A stretch of DNA of 45,043 bases from Paraburkholderia sp. (GTDB lineage Bacteria > Pseudomonadota > Gammaproteobacteria > Burkholderiales > Burkholderiaceae): the NCBI RefSeq assembly GCF_024281035.1, contig NZ_JAMXLH010000040.1, forward strand, positions 1 through 45,043. The letters run 5' to 3'. The notes beneath the pieces are model-generated. The model saw only the letters and a program-made list of their open reading frames with translations. It was not told where the DNA came from and did no database searches. The position numbers were made by a program, and so were the translations under genes. Of this stretch, positions 1-9,500 are shown piece by piece. Numbering within the stretch: position 1 is the stretch's first letter; every line of letters begins with the position of its first letter.

Positions 1-177
1 CTCGAAACAGCCCGCCTGAATCCAGCGTTGCGTCTGCTTCCGGTGCAGCGCGTTGAACATCTCCCGCAAATCGTAGCGGCGCTGCGGAGCGTCCTTGTTC
101 ATCAAGGTCAGGTACGGAGCGGCGAAGTGCCACCCTTCATCCGATACATCCGTTGGGTAGGGCCTGCGTTTTCTCAT
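1..177 (-). pseudogene. IS5-family transposase remnant, N-terminal part, internally deleted and cut by the window edge
   Basis: Reading leftwards from an ATG at 177, the frame stays open for 59 codons to the window edge and begins MRKRRPYPTDVSDEGWHFAA. This is the usual start of IS5-type DDE transposases of Burkholderia and relatives. The familiar order continues (PYLTLM, DAPQRRYDLREMFNAL) but then jumps to QTQRWIQAGCFE. The block that normally lies between, RW..RAGAPWR..P.DLPPW..VYQ (about 25 residues), is missing without a frameshift. The copy is therefore probably inactive. The catalytic DDE residues would lie outside the window. Its terminal inverted repeat should lie between 178 and about 260, but I could not identify it. 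Family assignment is from memory of the motif order. Confidence 0.75.
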
Positions 178-366
178 CCCGCCAAGATGCCAGACCAGTA
201 GGTCCGCCTGCTTGTCTCGAACGGATGCAACCACATCGCGTTGCTAAGTATTTGGCTAGTTTCGAGTGCGACAACAGTTTGATTTCGCTTTATAAGATTC
301 TGCGCGATAGATAAGTATTCCGGTTACACGATCGCCATAACCCATCACGCAGGTGCCGCCCCTCCA

Positions 367-1206
367 TCAAGCCTTCACCGCCCGCGCGGCGCTTCTGCCG
401 CGCAACCATTCGAGCGAAAGCAGCAGACACGTCGAGAACACGATGAGAATCGTTGCGAGCGCAGCGATGGTCGGGCTGATGTTCTCGCGAATGCCCGTGA
501 ACATCTGGCGCGGCAGCGTCGTCTGGTCGGCGCCCGCCAGGAACAGCGTGACGACCACTTCGTCGAACGACGTCGCGAACGCGAACAGCGCACCCGACAT
601 CACGCCCGGCGCGATCACGGGCAGCGTGATGCGGAAGAACGTCGTCAACGGGTTCGCGCCAAGCGAGAGACTCGCGCGCACGAGGTTGTAGTTGAAGCCC
701 TGCAGCGTCGCCGACACGGTGGTCACCACGAACGGCACACCGAGCGCCGCGTGGGCGAGGATCAGGCCCGTGTACGTGTTGGCGAGGCCGAGCGGTGCGA
801 AGAACAGATACATGCCGACGCCGACCACCACGACCGGCACGATCATCGGCGAAATGAGGATCGCCATCAGCAGCGCCTTGCCGCGGAAATCGGCCTTCGT
901 GATGCCGATGGCGGCGAGCGTGCCGAGCACCGTCGCGATAATCGTGGCCGACGGTCCGACGATAAAGCTGTTCTTCGCGGCCATGCGCCACTCGTCGGAC
1001 ATCACGAGATTCTGGTACCAGCGCAGCGACCAGCCCGGAATCGGATAGACGAGGAACGTGCTCGACGAGAACGACAACGGCACGATGGCGAGCACCGGCA
1101 GCACGAGATACAGCAGCGTGAGCACGCACAGGCCGCGCATCACGAAGTACCACAGACGCTCCATGCCGGAGGTGTGCGGCGCAAAAAGGGGTTTGGCGAA
1201 TTTCAT
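367..1206 (-). CDS. ABC transporter inner-membrane permease, PotC/PotI/YdcV type (polyamine-like substrate)
   Basis: A 279-residue hydrophobic protein with about six transmembrane helices, the first near residues 24-46 (LCVLTLLYLVLPVLAIVPLS). The EAA loop that docks on the ATPase is visible near residues 183-207 as RASLSLGANPLTTFFRITLP followed by VIAPG. Length and motif fit the second permease of spermidine/putrescine-type importers. It is the last gene of a four-gene minus-strand unit (ATPase 4840, binding protein 3655, permease 2515, this gene), starting 22 bp after the preceding permease. It would form the heterodimeric channel with that permease. The substrate cannot be read from the sequence; polyamines or related amines are the family default. 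Confidence 0.88.
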   Translation of the reverse strand: MKFAKPLFAPHTSGMERLWYFVMRGLCVLTLLYLVLPVLAIVPLSFSSSTFLVYPIPGWSLRWYQNLVMSDEWRMAAKNSFIVGPSATIIATVLGTLAAIGITKADFRGKALLMAILISPMIVPVVVVGVGMYLFFAPLGLANTYTGLILAHAALGVPFVVTTVSATLQGFNYNLVRASLSLGANPLTTFFRITLPVIAPGVMSGALFAFATSFDEVVVTLFLAGADQTTLPRQMFTGIRENISPTIAALATILIVFSTCLLLSLEWLRGRSAARAVKA

Positions 1207-1228
1207 CGCTTGCGTCTCCGTGAAGGCG

Positions 1229-2515
1229 TCAGCCGAGGCTCAGTTGCGAGCGCGTGAAGCGCCCATAGACGAAGTACAGCACCGTCGTCGCCGCGAGCAG
1301 CAGTGCGCCGAGTGCGCACGCCATACCCCAGTTGATCGAGACGTTTGTGAAGTACGCCACGTAATAGCTCACCATCTGGTCGCCAGGGCCGCCGAGCAGC
1401 GCAGGCGTGATGTAGTAGCCGATCGAGAGGATGAACACGAGCAGCGCGCCCGCGCCGATGCCCGGGTAAGTCTGCGGCACATACACGCGCCAGAACGCTG
1501 CAAACGGATGGCTGCCGAGCGAGACGGCCGCGCGCTGATAGGTCGGCGGAATCGACTTCATCACGCTGTAGAGCGGCAGCACCATGAACGGCAGCAGGAT
1601 GTGCGTCATCGAGATATAGACGCCCACGCGGTTGAACAGCAGCGGGAGCGGATGCGAAATCAGTCCCATGCTCATCAGCGACTTGTTGACGAGGCCCTCG
1701 CCCTGGAGGATCACGATCCACGCGGCCACGCGCACGAGGATGGACGTCCAGAACGGAATCAGCACCATGATCATCACGAGGTTCGCGCGGCGATCGGAGA
1801 GCGTCGAGATCCAGTAGGCGAGCGGATAGCCGAGCAACAACGCGAAGATCGTCACGAATACGCTGATCGTGAAGGTACGGGCGAATACATCGAGGTAGAT
1901 CTGGTGGTCGGCATCGGCGGGCTGGATGCTGCCGAACGCATCCTGACGATGGTCGAGCGCCGCGAGCAGATAGAACGGCGAATAGCGCCCGCTGTTCTTC
2001 GCGATGGCCTGCCAGTAGCTCACGTCGCCCCAGCGGTCGTCGAATTCGACGAGCTTCGCGCGCGTTTGCGCGGGCGTCAGCGTGAGCGGATGGCCGTCGT
2101 CGTCGGCGAGCGGCATGGCGCGTGCGGTCTTCGCCACCAGCGAGCGAAAGCCCGGAATTTCAACGTTGAGGCGCCGTGCGAGCGCGCCCATCGCCTCGCC
2201 GTCCTGGATGGCGCCGAGATCCTGCGTGAGTGCGACGTAGGCCGCATCGGGCGGCGTGCTCTTGCGGTCCCACGCGCGCAGCGCCGTGATCGTCTGCGGC
2301 AGCGCCGTGGCCACTTCGGGGTTCTGCACGGCGCGCGTGAGCAGTGCCGCAATGGGCACGACGAATATCAGCAGCAGAAAAATCGCGAGCGGCGCGATCA
2401 GCATCAGCGCCATCGTGCGCTTCTTCGCCTGCGCCACGCGCAATTCGCGCTTGAGCCGGGCGGCCGGTTCGCCTGCGGTGTCGGCGGCGTTGGTCACGGT
2501 CGTCATCGTTGTCAC
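1229..2515 (-). CDS. ABC transporter inner-membrane permease, PotB/PotH/YdcU type, with a large periplasmic insertion
   Basis: A 428-residue permease. I place the start at a GTG (2515) because AGGAG lies 7 bases upstream; an ATG at 2506 is possible, and an ATG at 2569 has less support. After a cytoplasmic leader and TM1 (around residues 37-58) comes a hydrophilic stretch of roughly 130 residues before the next hydrophobic helix (TISVFVTIFALLLGYPLAYW). The EAA loop reads RAAVSLGSHPFAAFWRVYVP followed by QTYPGIGAG. The usual family member is about 280-310 residues, so the excess is the insertion after TM1, which should sit in the periplasm. It pairs with the 279-aa permease downstream. Confidence 0.85.
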   Translation of the reverse strand: MTTMTTVTNAADTAGEPAARLKRELRVAQAKKRTMALMLIAPLAIFLLLIFVVPIAALLTRAVQNPEVATALPQTITALRAWDRKSTPPDAAYVALTQDLGAIQDGEAMGALARRLNVEIPGFRSLVAKTARAMPLADDDGHPLTLTPAQTRAKLVEFDDRWGDVSYWQAIAKNSGRYSPFYLLAALDHRQDAFGSIQPADADHQIYLDVFARTFTISVFVTIFALLLGYPLAYWISTLSDRRANLVMIMVLIPFWTSILVRVAAWIVILQGEGLVNKSLMSMGLISHPLPLLFNRVGVYISMTHILLPFMVLPLYSVMKSIPPTYQRAAVSLGSHPFAAFWRVYVPQTYPGIGAGALLVFILSIGYYITPALLGGPGDQMVSYYVAYFTNVSINWGMACALGALLLAATTVLYFVYGRFTRSQLSLG

Positions 2516-2611
2516 AGCTTGTCTCCTCAGCCTCACCACCTGCTCAATACAGCAAGCCGCGCGCACCATTCGGCAACTCAGGCGCGCGCGGCCACTCCTG
2601 CTTTCACATGC

Positions 2612-3655
2612 TTACTTCGCGGCCCACGATGCGAAGCGCTGCTCCAGCTCGTCGCCGTGATCCGTCCAGAACGCGAGGTTCTGCTGAACCGCATTCTTGG
2701 CGTTGGCAGGCGAGTTCGGCAGATCCGCGAGCGTCTTCGCGTCGAGGCCCTTGATCGCGTTCTGGTTCACCGGGCCGTACGCGATGTGCTGCGCGTACTG
2801 CGCCTGCGGCTGCGGCGAAATCGTGTACGCGATGTACTGCTCGGCCAGCGCCTTGTTCGGCGAGCCCTTCGGAATCGCCCAGTAGTCCAGATCGTAGATG
2901 CTGCCGTTCCAGACCACCTTCAGGTTCTTGCCTTCGCGGCGCGCGGCGTCGATGCGGCCGTTGTAGACCGTCGACATCACGACGTCACCCGCGACGAGGA
3001 ACTGCGGCGGCTGCGCGCCTGCTTCCCACCACTGGATGTACGGCTTCAGTTCGTCGAGCTTCTTGAACGCGCGGTCCTGGCCGGCCTTCGTTGCGAGCAC
3101 CTTGTAGACGTCCTTCGGCGCAACGCCGTCGGCCATCAGCGCGAATTCGAGGTTGTACTCGGCGCCCTTGCGCATGCCGCGCTTGCCCGGGAATTTCTTC
3201 ACGTCCCAGAAATCGGCCCAGCTCGTCGGCGCGGTCTTGAGCGTGTCGGCGTTATAGGCCATCGCCGTCGACCACACGAAAATGCCTGCGCCGCAGGGTT
3301 GCTGCGCCGCCTTCATGATGTCGGCCTTGTTGCCGAGCTTCGCCCAGTCGAGCTTCTCGTAGAGACCTTCGTCGCAGCCGCGCGCGATATCGCCGGTTTC
3401 GACTTCGACCACGTCCCAGTTGACGTGCTTCGCTTCGACCATCGCCTTCACTTTGGCCTGCTCGCCGTTGTATTCGACGACCGTGACCTTGTTGCCGGTC
3501 TTGGTCTGGAACGACTCGTTGAACGCTGCTTTCTGCGCATCACCGTTCGCGCCGCCGAAGTTCACGACGGTCAGTTCGGAGGCGTGTGCGACGCCGAATG
3601 ACAGTGCGAGCGCAGCCGCGATCGCTGCAACGCGCGTGTTGCCGATCTTCCTCAT
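2612..3655 (-). CDS. ABC transporter periplasmic substrate-binding protein, PotD/PotF/YdcS type
   Basis: A 347-residue protein with a Sec signal peptide (MRKIGNTRVAAIAAALALSF, cleavage probably after VAHA at about residue 25). The mature part begins SELTVVNFGGANGDAQ, as in the spermidine/putrescine-binding family. Later stretches such as VVEYNGEQAKVKAM, YNADTLKTAPTSWADFWDVK and LVAGDVVMSTVYNGRIDAARR match the two-lobed fold of that family. The start is supported by AGGAG-AAGGG upstream. It lies between the ATPase gene and the first permease gene. The 90-bp gap upstream contains a 5-bp GC hairpin (3688-3704), common in operons where the binding protein must be made in excess. The ligand is unknown. 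Confidence 0.88.
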   Translation of the reverse strand: MRKIGNTRVAAIAAALALSFGVAHASELTVVNFGGANGDAQKAAFNESFQTKTGNKVTVVEYNGEQAKVKAMVEAKHVNWDVVEVETGDIARGCDEGLYEKLDWAKLGNKADIMKAAQQPCGAGIFVWSTAMAYNADTLKTAPTSWADFWDVKKFPGKRGMRKGAEYNLEFALMADGVAPKDVYKVLATKAGQDRAFKKLDELKPYIQWWEAGAQPPQFLVAGDVVMSTVYNGRIDAARREGKNLKVVWNGSIYDLDYWAIPKGSPNKALAEQYIAYTISPQPQAQYAQHIAYGPVNQNAIKGLDAKTLADLPNSPANAKNAVQQNLAFWTDHGDELEQRFASWAAK

Positions 3656-3745
3656 GGTTTTGTCCCTTCTCCTTGGTGGTTGTCATGCCGGGCGTTCCAC
3701 CCGGTCTCCTCGACGACAGCGCAACGGCCCGCAAGGGCCGCCCGC

Positions 3746-4840
3746 TCAGGCGAACACGCGCAGATGTTCCGGCGCGAATTCAAGCGCGACCGGCTGCCCG
3801 GGCGCGAACCCTGCAAGCGCTTCGGTGCCGAGCGGCACTTTCACGAAGCACTCGTCCTGTTGCGGCAGGCCACAGCGCATGCGCACGTGGTCGCCAAAAT
3901 AGATCAGCCCGCGTGCCTCGCCCGCGATCGCGTTCAGGCCTGCGCGCGCCGCGCCGTTCACGGCGAGCTTCATGCGCTCGGGCCGGATGCACGCCACGGC
4001 GCCGCTGCCCGCCTTTGCGCCCGCAACGTTGCGGCCGGTGAGGCGCGTGCCGTCGGCGAGATGGAGTTCGCAGAACTCGCCGTCGACGGCGGCGATGGTG
4101 CCGCGCAGGCGGTTGCTGTCGCCGATGAAGTTCGCGACGAACGCATTGCACGGCGATTCGTAAAGACTGTCGACGGTGTCGAGCTGCTGGACGATGCCCT
4201 TGTCGAACACCGCAACGCGGTCGGACATCGTGAGCGCCTCGCCCTGGTCGTGCGTGACGTAGACGAACGTGACGCCGAGCTTCTCGTGCAGCGATTTCAG
4301 TTCGTACTGCATATGTTCGCGCAGTTGCTTGTCGAGCGCGCCGAGCGGCTCGTCCATGAGCACGAGTTTCGGCTGGAACACGAGTGCGCGGGCGAGCGCG
4401 ATGCGCTGCTGCTGGCCGCCCGAAAGCTGCGCCGGATAGCGCTTCGCGAAGCTTTCCATGCGGACCATCTTGAGCGCGTCGTTGACGCGCTGGGCGCGTT
4501 CGCCCGTGGGGACCTTGCGCACGCCGAGCGGATACGCGACGTTCTGCTCGACCGTCATGTGCGGGAAGAGCGCGTAGTTCTGGAACACCATGCCGATGTC
4601 GCGCTTGTGCGGCGGCACGTTGTTGAGCAGCTTGCCGTCGAGCCGGATCTCGCCGCCGGTGGGGAACTCGAAACCGGCGAGCATCATCAGGCAAGTGGTC
4701 TTGCCCGAGCCGGACGGTCCCAGCAGCGTCAGGAATTCGCCCTGATAGATATCGAGGTCGAGTTGCTTGACCACCAGCGTTTCGCCGTCGTAGGTCTTGC
4801 GGACGCCACGAAAGCTGACGATCACGTCAGAATTCTTCAT
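3746..4840 (-). CDS. ABC transporter ATP-binding protein, PotA type
   Basis: A 364-residue ATPase with all nucleotide-binding motifs: Walker A GPSGSGKTT (about residue 41), Q-loop near VFQNYALFPHMT, signature LSGGQQQR, Walker B LVLMDEPLGALD and switch histidine in YVTHDQGEAL. The region after about residue 240 is a TOBE-type C-terminal domain. This is the first gene of the importer operon, with AAGGAGAC upstream of the ATG. It faces the MocR regulator across 184 bp, so that interval should carry both promoters. Confidence 0.92.
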   Translation of the reverse strand: MKNSDVIVSFRGVRKTYDGETLVVKQLDLDIYQGEFLTLLGPSGSGKTTCLMMLAGFEFPTGGEIRLDGKLLNNVPPHKRDIGMVFQNYALFPHMTVEQNVAYPLGVRKVPTGERAQRVNDALKMVRMESFAKRYPAQLSGGQQQRIALARALVFQPKLVLMDEPLGALDKQLREHMQYELKSLHEKLGVTFVYVTHDQGEALTMSDRVAVFDKGIVQQLDTVDSLYESPCNAFVANFIGDSNRLRGTIAAVDGEFCELHLADGTRLTGRNVAGAKAGSGAVACIRPERMKLAVNGAARAGLNAIAGEARGLIYFGDHVRMRCGLPQQDECFVKVPLGTEALAGFAPGQPVALEFAPEHLRVFA

Positions 4841-4935
4841 CGCACTGTCTCCTTACTTTTTCTGTCACCGCGGGTTGAAACCTCTTTCGGGCCACCCCCG
4901 TTGATCCGGCGCGATTAAAAATGCTGCATGGCGCA

Positions 4936-4964
4936 TTAACCAGATCTGACGTCCGGATTACTAT
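4936..4964 (+). promoter_or_regulatory. Possible sigma-70 promoter of the MocR-type regulator
   Basis: TTAACC (4936-4941) and TACTAT (4959-4964) are separated by 17 bases, 61 bases before the start codon at 5025. Both hexamers are partial matches to the consensus, so this is a suggestion only. Confidence 0.35.
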
Positions 4965-4974
4965 AGACGCTCAC

Positions 4975-5017
4975 GGCTCCACGTCATGGAGCCATTTCAT
5001 TATTCCTGATGGAACCA
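4975..5017 (+). promoter_or_regulatory. Candidate MocR/GabR-type operator: inverted repeat plus direct repeat
   Basis: GGCTCCA-CGTCA-TGGAGCC forms a 7-bp inverted repeat. Its right half, ATGGAGCCA (4986-4994), recurs as ATGGAACCA at 5009-5017, 23 bp further on, about two helical turns, with similar following bases (TTTCAT and CTTTGTCAT). MocR-family dimers usually bind direct repeats near their own promoter. The position, just before the regulator gene and in the shared divergent interval, fits an autoregulatory and transporter-controlling site. This is an inference from pattern and place. Confidence 0.45.
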
Positions 5018-5024
5018 CTTTGTC

Positions 5025-6563
5025 ATGGACATTTTGTCTGACTGGCTCTCGGCACAGCTCGACAAAGACAGCACCGAACCGGCCTACCGCCAGCTCCTGC
5101 AACTGATGCAGCAGGCCATCCTGACCGGCCGGCTCGCGCCGGGCACGAAGCTGCCCAGCTCGCGCACGCTCGCGCTCGACCTCGGTGTCGCGCGCAATAC
5201 GGTGCTGCATGTCTACGACCAGTTGAGCGCGGAAGGCTATGTGATTTCGAGCACCGGCAGCGGCACCTATGTCGCCGACACGCGGCCCGATTCCGCCGCC
5301 GTGGGACTGCGCCCGCCCGCCGGGGCGAACGCGTCGGCCGAGGCCGGTTCCGCGACAGCCGCTGCGGCCTGCCCGCGCGGCGACATGTCGGTGCGCGGGC
5401 AACGGTTGATCGACGAGGCCGGCGTGTCGGCGAAGCAATGGGGAGCCTTCATGCCGGGCGTGCCGGACGTGGCCGAATTTCCGTCGCGCACCTGGAGCCG
5501 CCTGCAGTCGCGGCTGTGGCGCTCGGCCAGCCACGATCTGCTCACCTACGCGCCCGGCGGCGGCTACCGGCCGCTGCGGCGCGCGTTGTCGGACTATCTG
5601 CGGGTCGCGCGTTCGGTGCGCTGCTCGCCCGACCAGATCATCATCACGACCGGCATCCACCAGTCCATCGACCTCGCCGTGCGCCTGCTCGCCGACGTCG
5701 GCGACCGCGCGTGGGTGGAAGAACCGTGCTACTGGGGCGCGCGCAGCGTGCTGCAGTCGTCCGGGCTCAAGCTCGCGCCGATTCCCATCGACGACGAGGG
5801 GCTCAATCCGGGCGAAGCGGACCTGCGCGAGCCGCCGCGCGTCGCGCTCGTCACGCCGTCACATCAATATCCGCTCGGCATGGTGATGAGTCTGGCGCGG
5901 CGGCGCATGCTGCTCGAATACGCGCGCCAGCACAAGGTGTGGATCATCGAGGACGACTACGACAGCGAATTCCGCTACGGCAGCCGCCCGATCGCATCGC
6001 TGCAGGGCCTCGACAATGCCGACCGGGTCATCTACGTGGGCAGCCTCGGCAAGATGCTGTTTCCGGGTCTGCGCATCGGCTACATGGTCGTGCCCGAGCG
6101 GCTCGCGGCCACGTTTCGCACCGGCGTCGCCGAGCTGTACCGCGAAGGCCAGCTCATGCAGCAGGCCGTGCTCGCGGAATTCATCATGGACGGTTATCTG
6201 ACCTCGCACGTGCGCCGGATGCGCACGCTCTACGGCGAGCGCCGCCAGTTGCTGATCGACGCGGTGACGCGCCATTTCGGCGATGCGCTGCCCGTGATGG
6301 GCGACGAAGCGGGGCTGCATTTCGTGCTGGGCCTGCCCGAGCACTGCGACGACCGCGCGATCACGGCGGACGCGCTCGCTAACGGGGTGATCGTGCGGCC
6401 GCTCGCGTCGTATTACAGCCGCAGGCAGGAACGCAAGGGCATCTTGACCGGCTACGCGTGCGTGCCGCACGAGCAGATCGACCCGGCCTTCGCGACGCTC
6501 GCGCGCGTGATCGAGGAACACGCCTTTACGCGCGCGCCGCGCGCGTTGCAGCGCACGGCGTGA
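5025..6563 (+). CDS. MocR/GabR-family transcriptional regulator (GntR-type HTH fused to aminotransferase-like domain)
   Basis: A 512-residue two-domain regulator. Residues about 15-85 form the GntR winged helix (PAYRQLLQLMQQAILTGRLA, LPSSRTLALDLGVARNTVLH, YVISSTGSGTYV). After a linker of about 50 residues the rest has the type I aminotransferase fold, including YAPGGGYRPLR, the IIEDDYDSEF block and YVGSLGKMLFPGLRIGY. Lys343 in SLGK is the expected PLP-binding lysine. Such proteins sense PLP or a PLP-amine adduct and control amine or vitamin B6 genes. It is divergent from the polyamine-type importer, which is its most likely target. The ligand is not determinable here. Confidence 0.9.
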   Translation: MDILSDWLSAQLDKDSTEPAYRQLLQLMQQAILTGRLAPGTKLPSSRTLALDLGVARNTVLHVYDQLSAEGYVISSTGSGTYVADTRPDSAAVGLRPPAGANASAEAGSATAAAACPRGDMSVRGQRLIDEAGVSAKQWGAFMPGVPDVAEFPSRTWSRLQSRLWRSASHDLLTYAPGGGYRPLRRALSDYLRVARSVRCSPDQIIITTGIHQSIDLAVRLLADVGDRAWVEEPCYWGARSVLQSSGLKLAPIPIDDEGLNPGEADLREPPRVALVTPSHQYPLGMVMSLARRRMLLEYARQHKVWIIEDDYDSEFRYGSRPIASLQGLDNADRVIYVGSLGKMLFPGLRIGYMVVPERLAATFRTGVAELYREGQLMQQAVLAEFIMDGYLTSHVRRMRTLYGERRQLLIDAVTRHFGDALPVMGDEAGLHFVLGLPEHCDDRAITADALANGVIVRPLASYYSRRQERKGILTGYACVPHEQIDPAFATLARVIEEHAFTRAPRALQRTA

Positions 6564-6599
6564 GGCGTCTCGGCGCCGTGCGCATGTACCGCCGTTCCC

Positions 6600-9500
6600 T
6601 TACTTAAGCCCGAAATCGACGCGCGTGGTGGCGCCCTTGTCCTGAATGCCCTTCGCGTCGAGCTTCGGCGCGACGATGAACACGCGGCTCGGATCGACCT
6701 TCCCTTCGAGGTACTGCTGCACGGCCTGCGCGCGCTTTTGCGCGAGATCGCGCAAGGCCGCCTCATCCACAGGCGCATGTTCGGCGAGCGCCTGTTTCAT
6801 GTCGGCGTCGGGCAGCGTCTTCGTGAAGCCGATCAGGTTGTGCGGCTTCTTGAAGTCCGCCGACTTATAGGCCTTGGTGAGGTACTTCTCGTATTCCTTG
6901 TCGTCGACCTTCACCTCCGATGTGTCCACGCTCTCGCCATTGCCCACCGTGTCCTTCACTTTCTGCAGGCGCACGAGGCGATCGACGTACTGGTCGCGCA
7001 GCGCGGGCGTATCGATGGCCGGATCGACGCGGCCGATCAGGTCGAGCTTGATCGACGGCTTGTCGTCCAGCGCCTTCACGATCGTGTCGAGCTTCTTCGT
7101 GTCCGCATCGCTGAGCGTGGCCGTGCCCGGCGCGAACTCGACGTAGCCGAGATCCTCGCCGCCGCCGCCGAACGCATTCGCCAGCAGCGAGAACGGCGCG
7201 GTCACCGCTTTCTCGATCAGGTGCAGCACCGCCGTCCAGATCAGGCTGCCCAGGCTGAACTCGGGATTCGCGAGCGAGCCCGACACCGGAATGTTCACGT
7301 CGATCTCGCCGGCCCGGTTCTTGAGCAGCGAAATGGCGAAGCGCACGGGCAGCTTCGTGGCCGTGGTGTTGTCGACGTGATCGCCGAATGTGAGCTGGTC
7401 GATGAACAGGTGGTTGTTCGCCGTGAGCTGGTCGTTCGCGAGCTGGTAGTGCAGATCGACGTTGAGCTTGCCCTTCGTGATCGGATAGCCCGCGTACTTC
7501 GCCGAGTACGGCGTGAGGTTCGTGAGTTCGATGTCGTGCGCGCTCGCGGTGATGTCGAGCGACGGTTTCTCGATGAGCGGATTCACCGTGCCCTTGATCG
7601 TGATCGGGCCGTTCGGGACGAGCTTCGCGGAGACGTCGACGGGCGCGGGCGTGGTCGATTGCGTGCCGATCGCGCCTATCCTGCCCCGGATCTGCACGAG
7701 GTCGGCGGTGTAGTTCGGTTTGATGAAGTTATCGGTGTAATTCATGCTGCCGTCTTGCAGCAGCAGCTCGCCGATGTGCAGCCGCACCGGGTTCTTAGGC
7801 GGCTCGGCTGCCGTGACCATGGCGGGCGCCGACGCCGCGTGCGGTGCGGACGCCGTCTGCGCTGCGGTGGCCTGGGTGGTGGCCTGGGTGGTGGCCTGGG
7901 CAGTGGCTTGCGCGGCGGCCCCGGAAGGCGCCGACGCCTGCGCAGGCGCGCCCGCAACGCTTGCGGCCTGCGGCGAGAGCGGCACCGGCTCGTGGCTGCC
8001 GCCAGCCGCCGCGCTCGTGTCGTGCGTGAGCGATTGCGCTTCGCCGGTCTGGTGCGCCACCACGTCCTTGAGGTTCAGCTTGCCCTGCGCATCCAGCAGC
8101 ACGCGGCCGTAGAAGCCCGCGAACGTCACGCGGCTCGCATCGACGTCCGCGCCGTGCGTGTCGTCGAAGCTCGCCTTGAGGTTCGAGAACGCGAGCGAGC
8201 GCCAGCCCGCGAACCGGCTTGACGTCGCCTTGTCGAGCATGCGCACGTCGACGAGCGCCGCGTCGCCGCGATAGTTCGCCCGCGTCCCCTTGCTCTGCTC
8301 GAACGCCAGTTGACCCTTCATGTTCAGCAGCGCGCTCGCGATCACCGCATTCAGCTGGCTGCCGAAGTACGGCTCGAACGCGGCGGCGTCGAGCCGGTTC
8401 GCGTCGATCTTGAGCGCCGCCTTCAGCGGCGTCGGGCTCACATCGCCGTTGAGCGCGAGCGTGCCCTTGCGGTTCAGCGTCGCCTTGAGTTCGACCGGCA
8501 GCGCGTGGCCGAGGTCGTCGCTGATCTGCTGGACCTTCAGGTCGAGCGGCGTGATGGCGAGCTTCACCGGGCGCGGCGTCGTGCTGTCCGTGAAGTTGAC
8601 CGTGCCGTTGTTCAGGTTCAGCGCGTCGATCTTGTAGTGCCAGGCCGGAGCTTCCGGCGCGGACTTCTGCGCTGCATGATTCGCCGCATGAGTCTGCGTG
8701 TGATTCGCCGCATGATGCGGCGCGGCCTGATGCGGCGCGGCTTCGTGGCCGCCCGCCAGTTGCATGAGATTGATGCTGCCGTCCTTGCGGCGCTCGGCGT
8801 TCACGACGAGGCCGGTCGCATCCACCGAAGCAATCTGCGCGGTGTGCGCCGCGAGATCGACCTGATTCACCTTCACGACGCCCTGCCCGAGCGCGATCGC
8901 GGGCGTCTTCTCGCCGCGCGCCGCCACCTTGAGCGTTTCCAGATTCAGCGTGCTGTCGCCGACCACCACGGCGGCGGGCGACTTCGACCAGTCGGCGGTG
9001 ATCGTCGTGTCGAGGCCCAGCTTGCCGTCGAGGATCTGCGCGCCGCTCACGCTGTCGAGATACGGCTGTTTCGGCGCGAGTTGCACGCCCTGGACGTCGA
9101 TTTTCGCGTCGGCGGTCTTCGCCACCATGCCGAACGAACCCGAAGCCTTCACCGTGCCGCCGTCGTTCTCGGACATGCCGAACGTATATTGCGCGGTCGT
9201 CTTCGCCGTGGTCGAGAAATTCGCGAGCGTGACGTCGACGTTCGAAAACACGTTGTCGACCGGACGTGACGTCGTTTCGTCGTGCAGGTGCACGGTGCCG
9301 CCGTTGATCGCGACCTGGCGAATCGAGAGGTCGAGCGGTGCTGCCTTTGCTTCGGCGGGCTTCGATGCCGCTTCGGAAGCCGCCGGCGGCGCTGCCGCCG
9401 CTGCGCCGCTGGCTGCGTTCGGGCTGCCCGCGAGCTTTTCGACACTCAGCGCGCCGTTCTTGTCGCGCGCGATCCAGACGTTGGGCGCGTCGAGGCGTAT

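Noticed and set aside
1058..3601. An 847-codon plus-strand open frame antisense to the importer genes
   Set aside because: Arg/His-rich, low-complexity translation without motifs; it is a by-product of high GC opposite well-supported ABC transporter genes.
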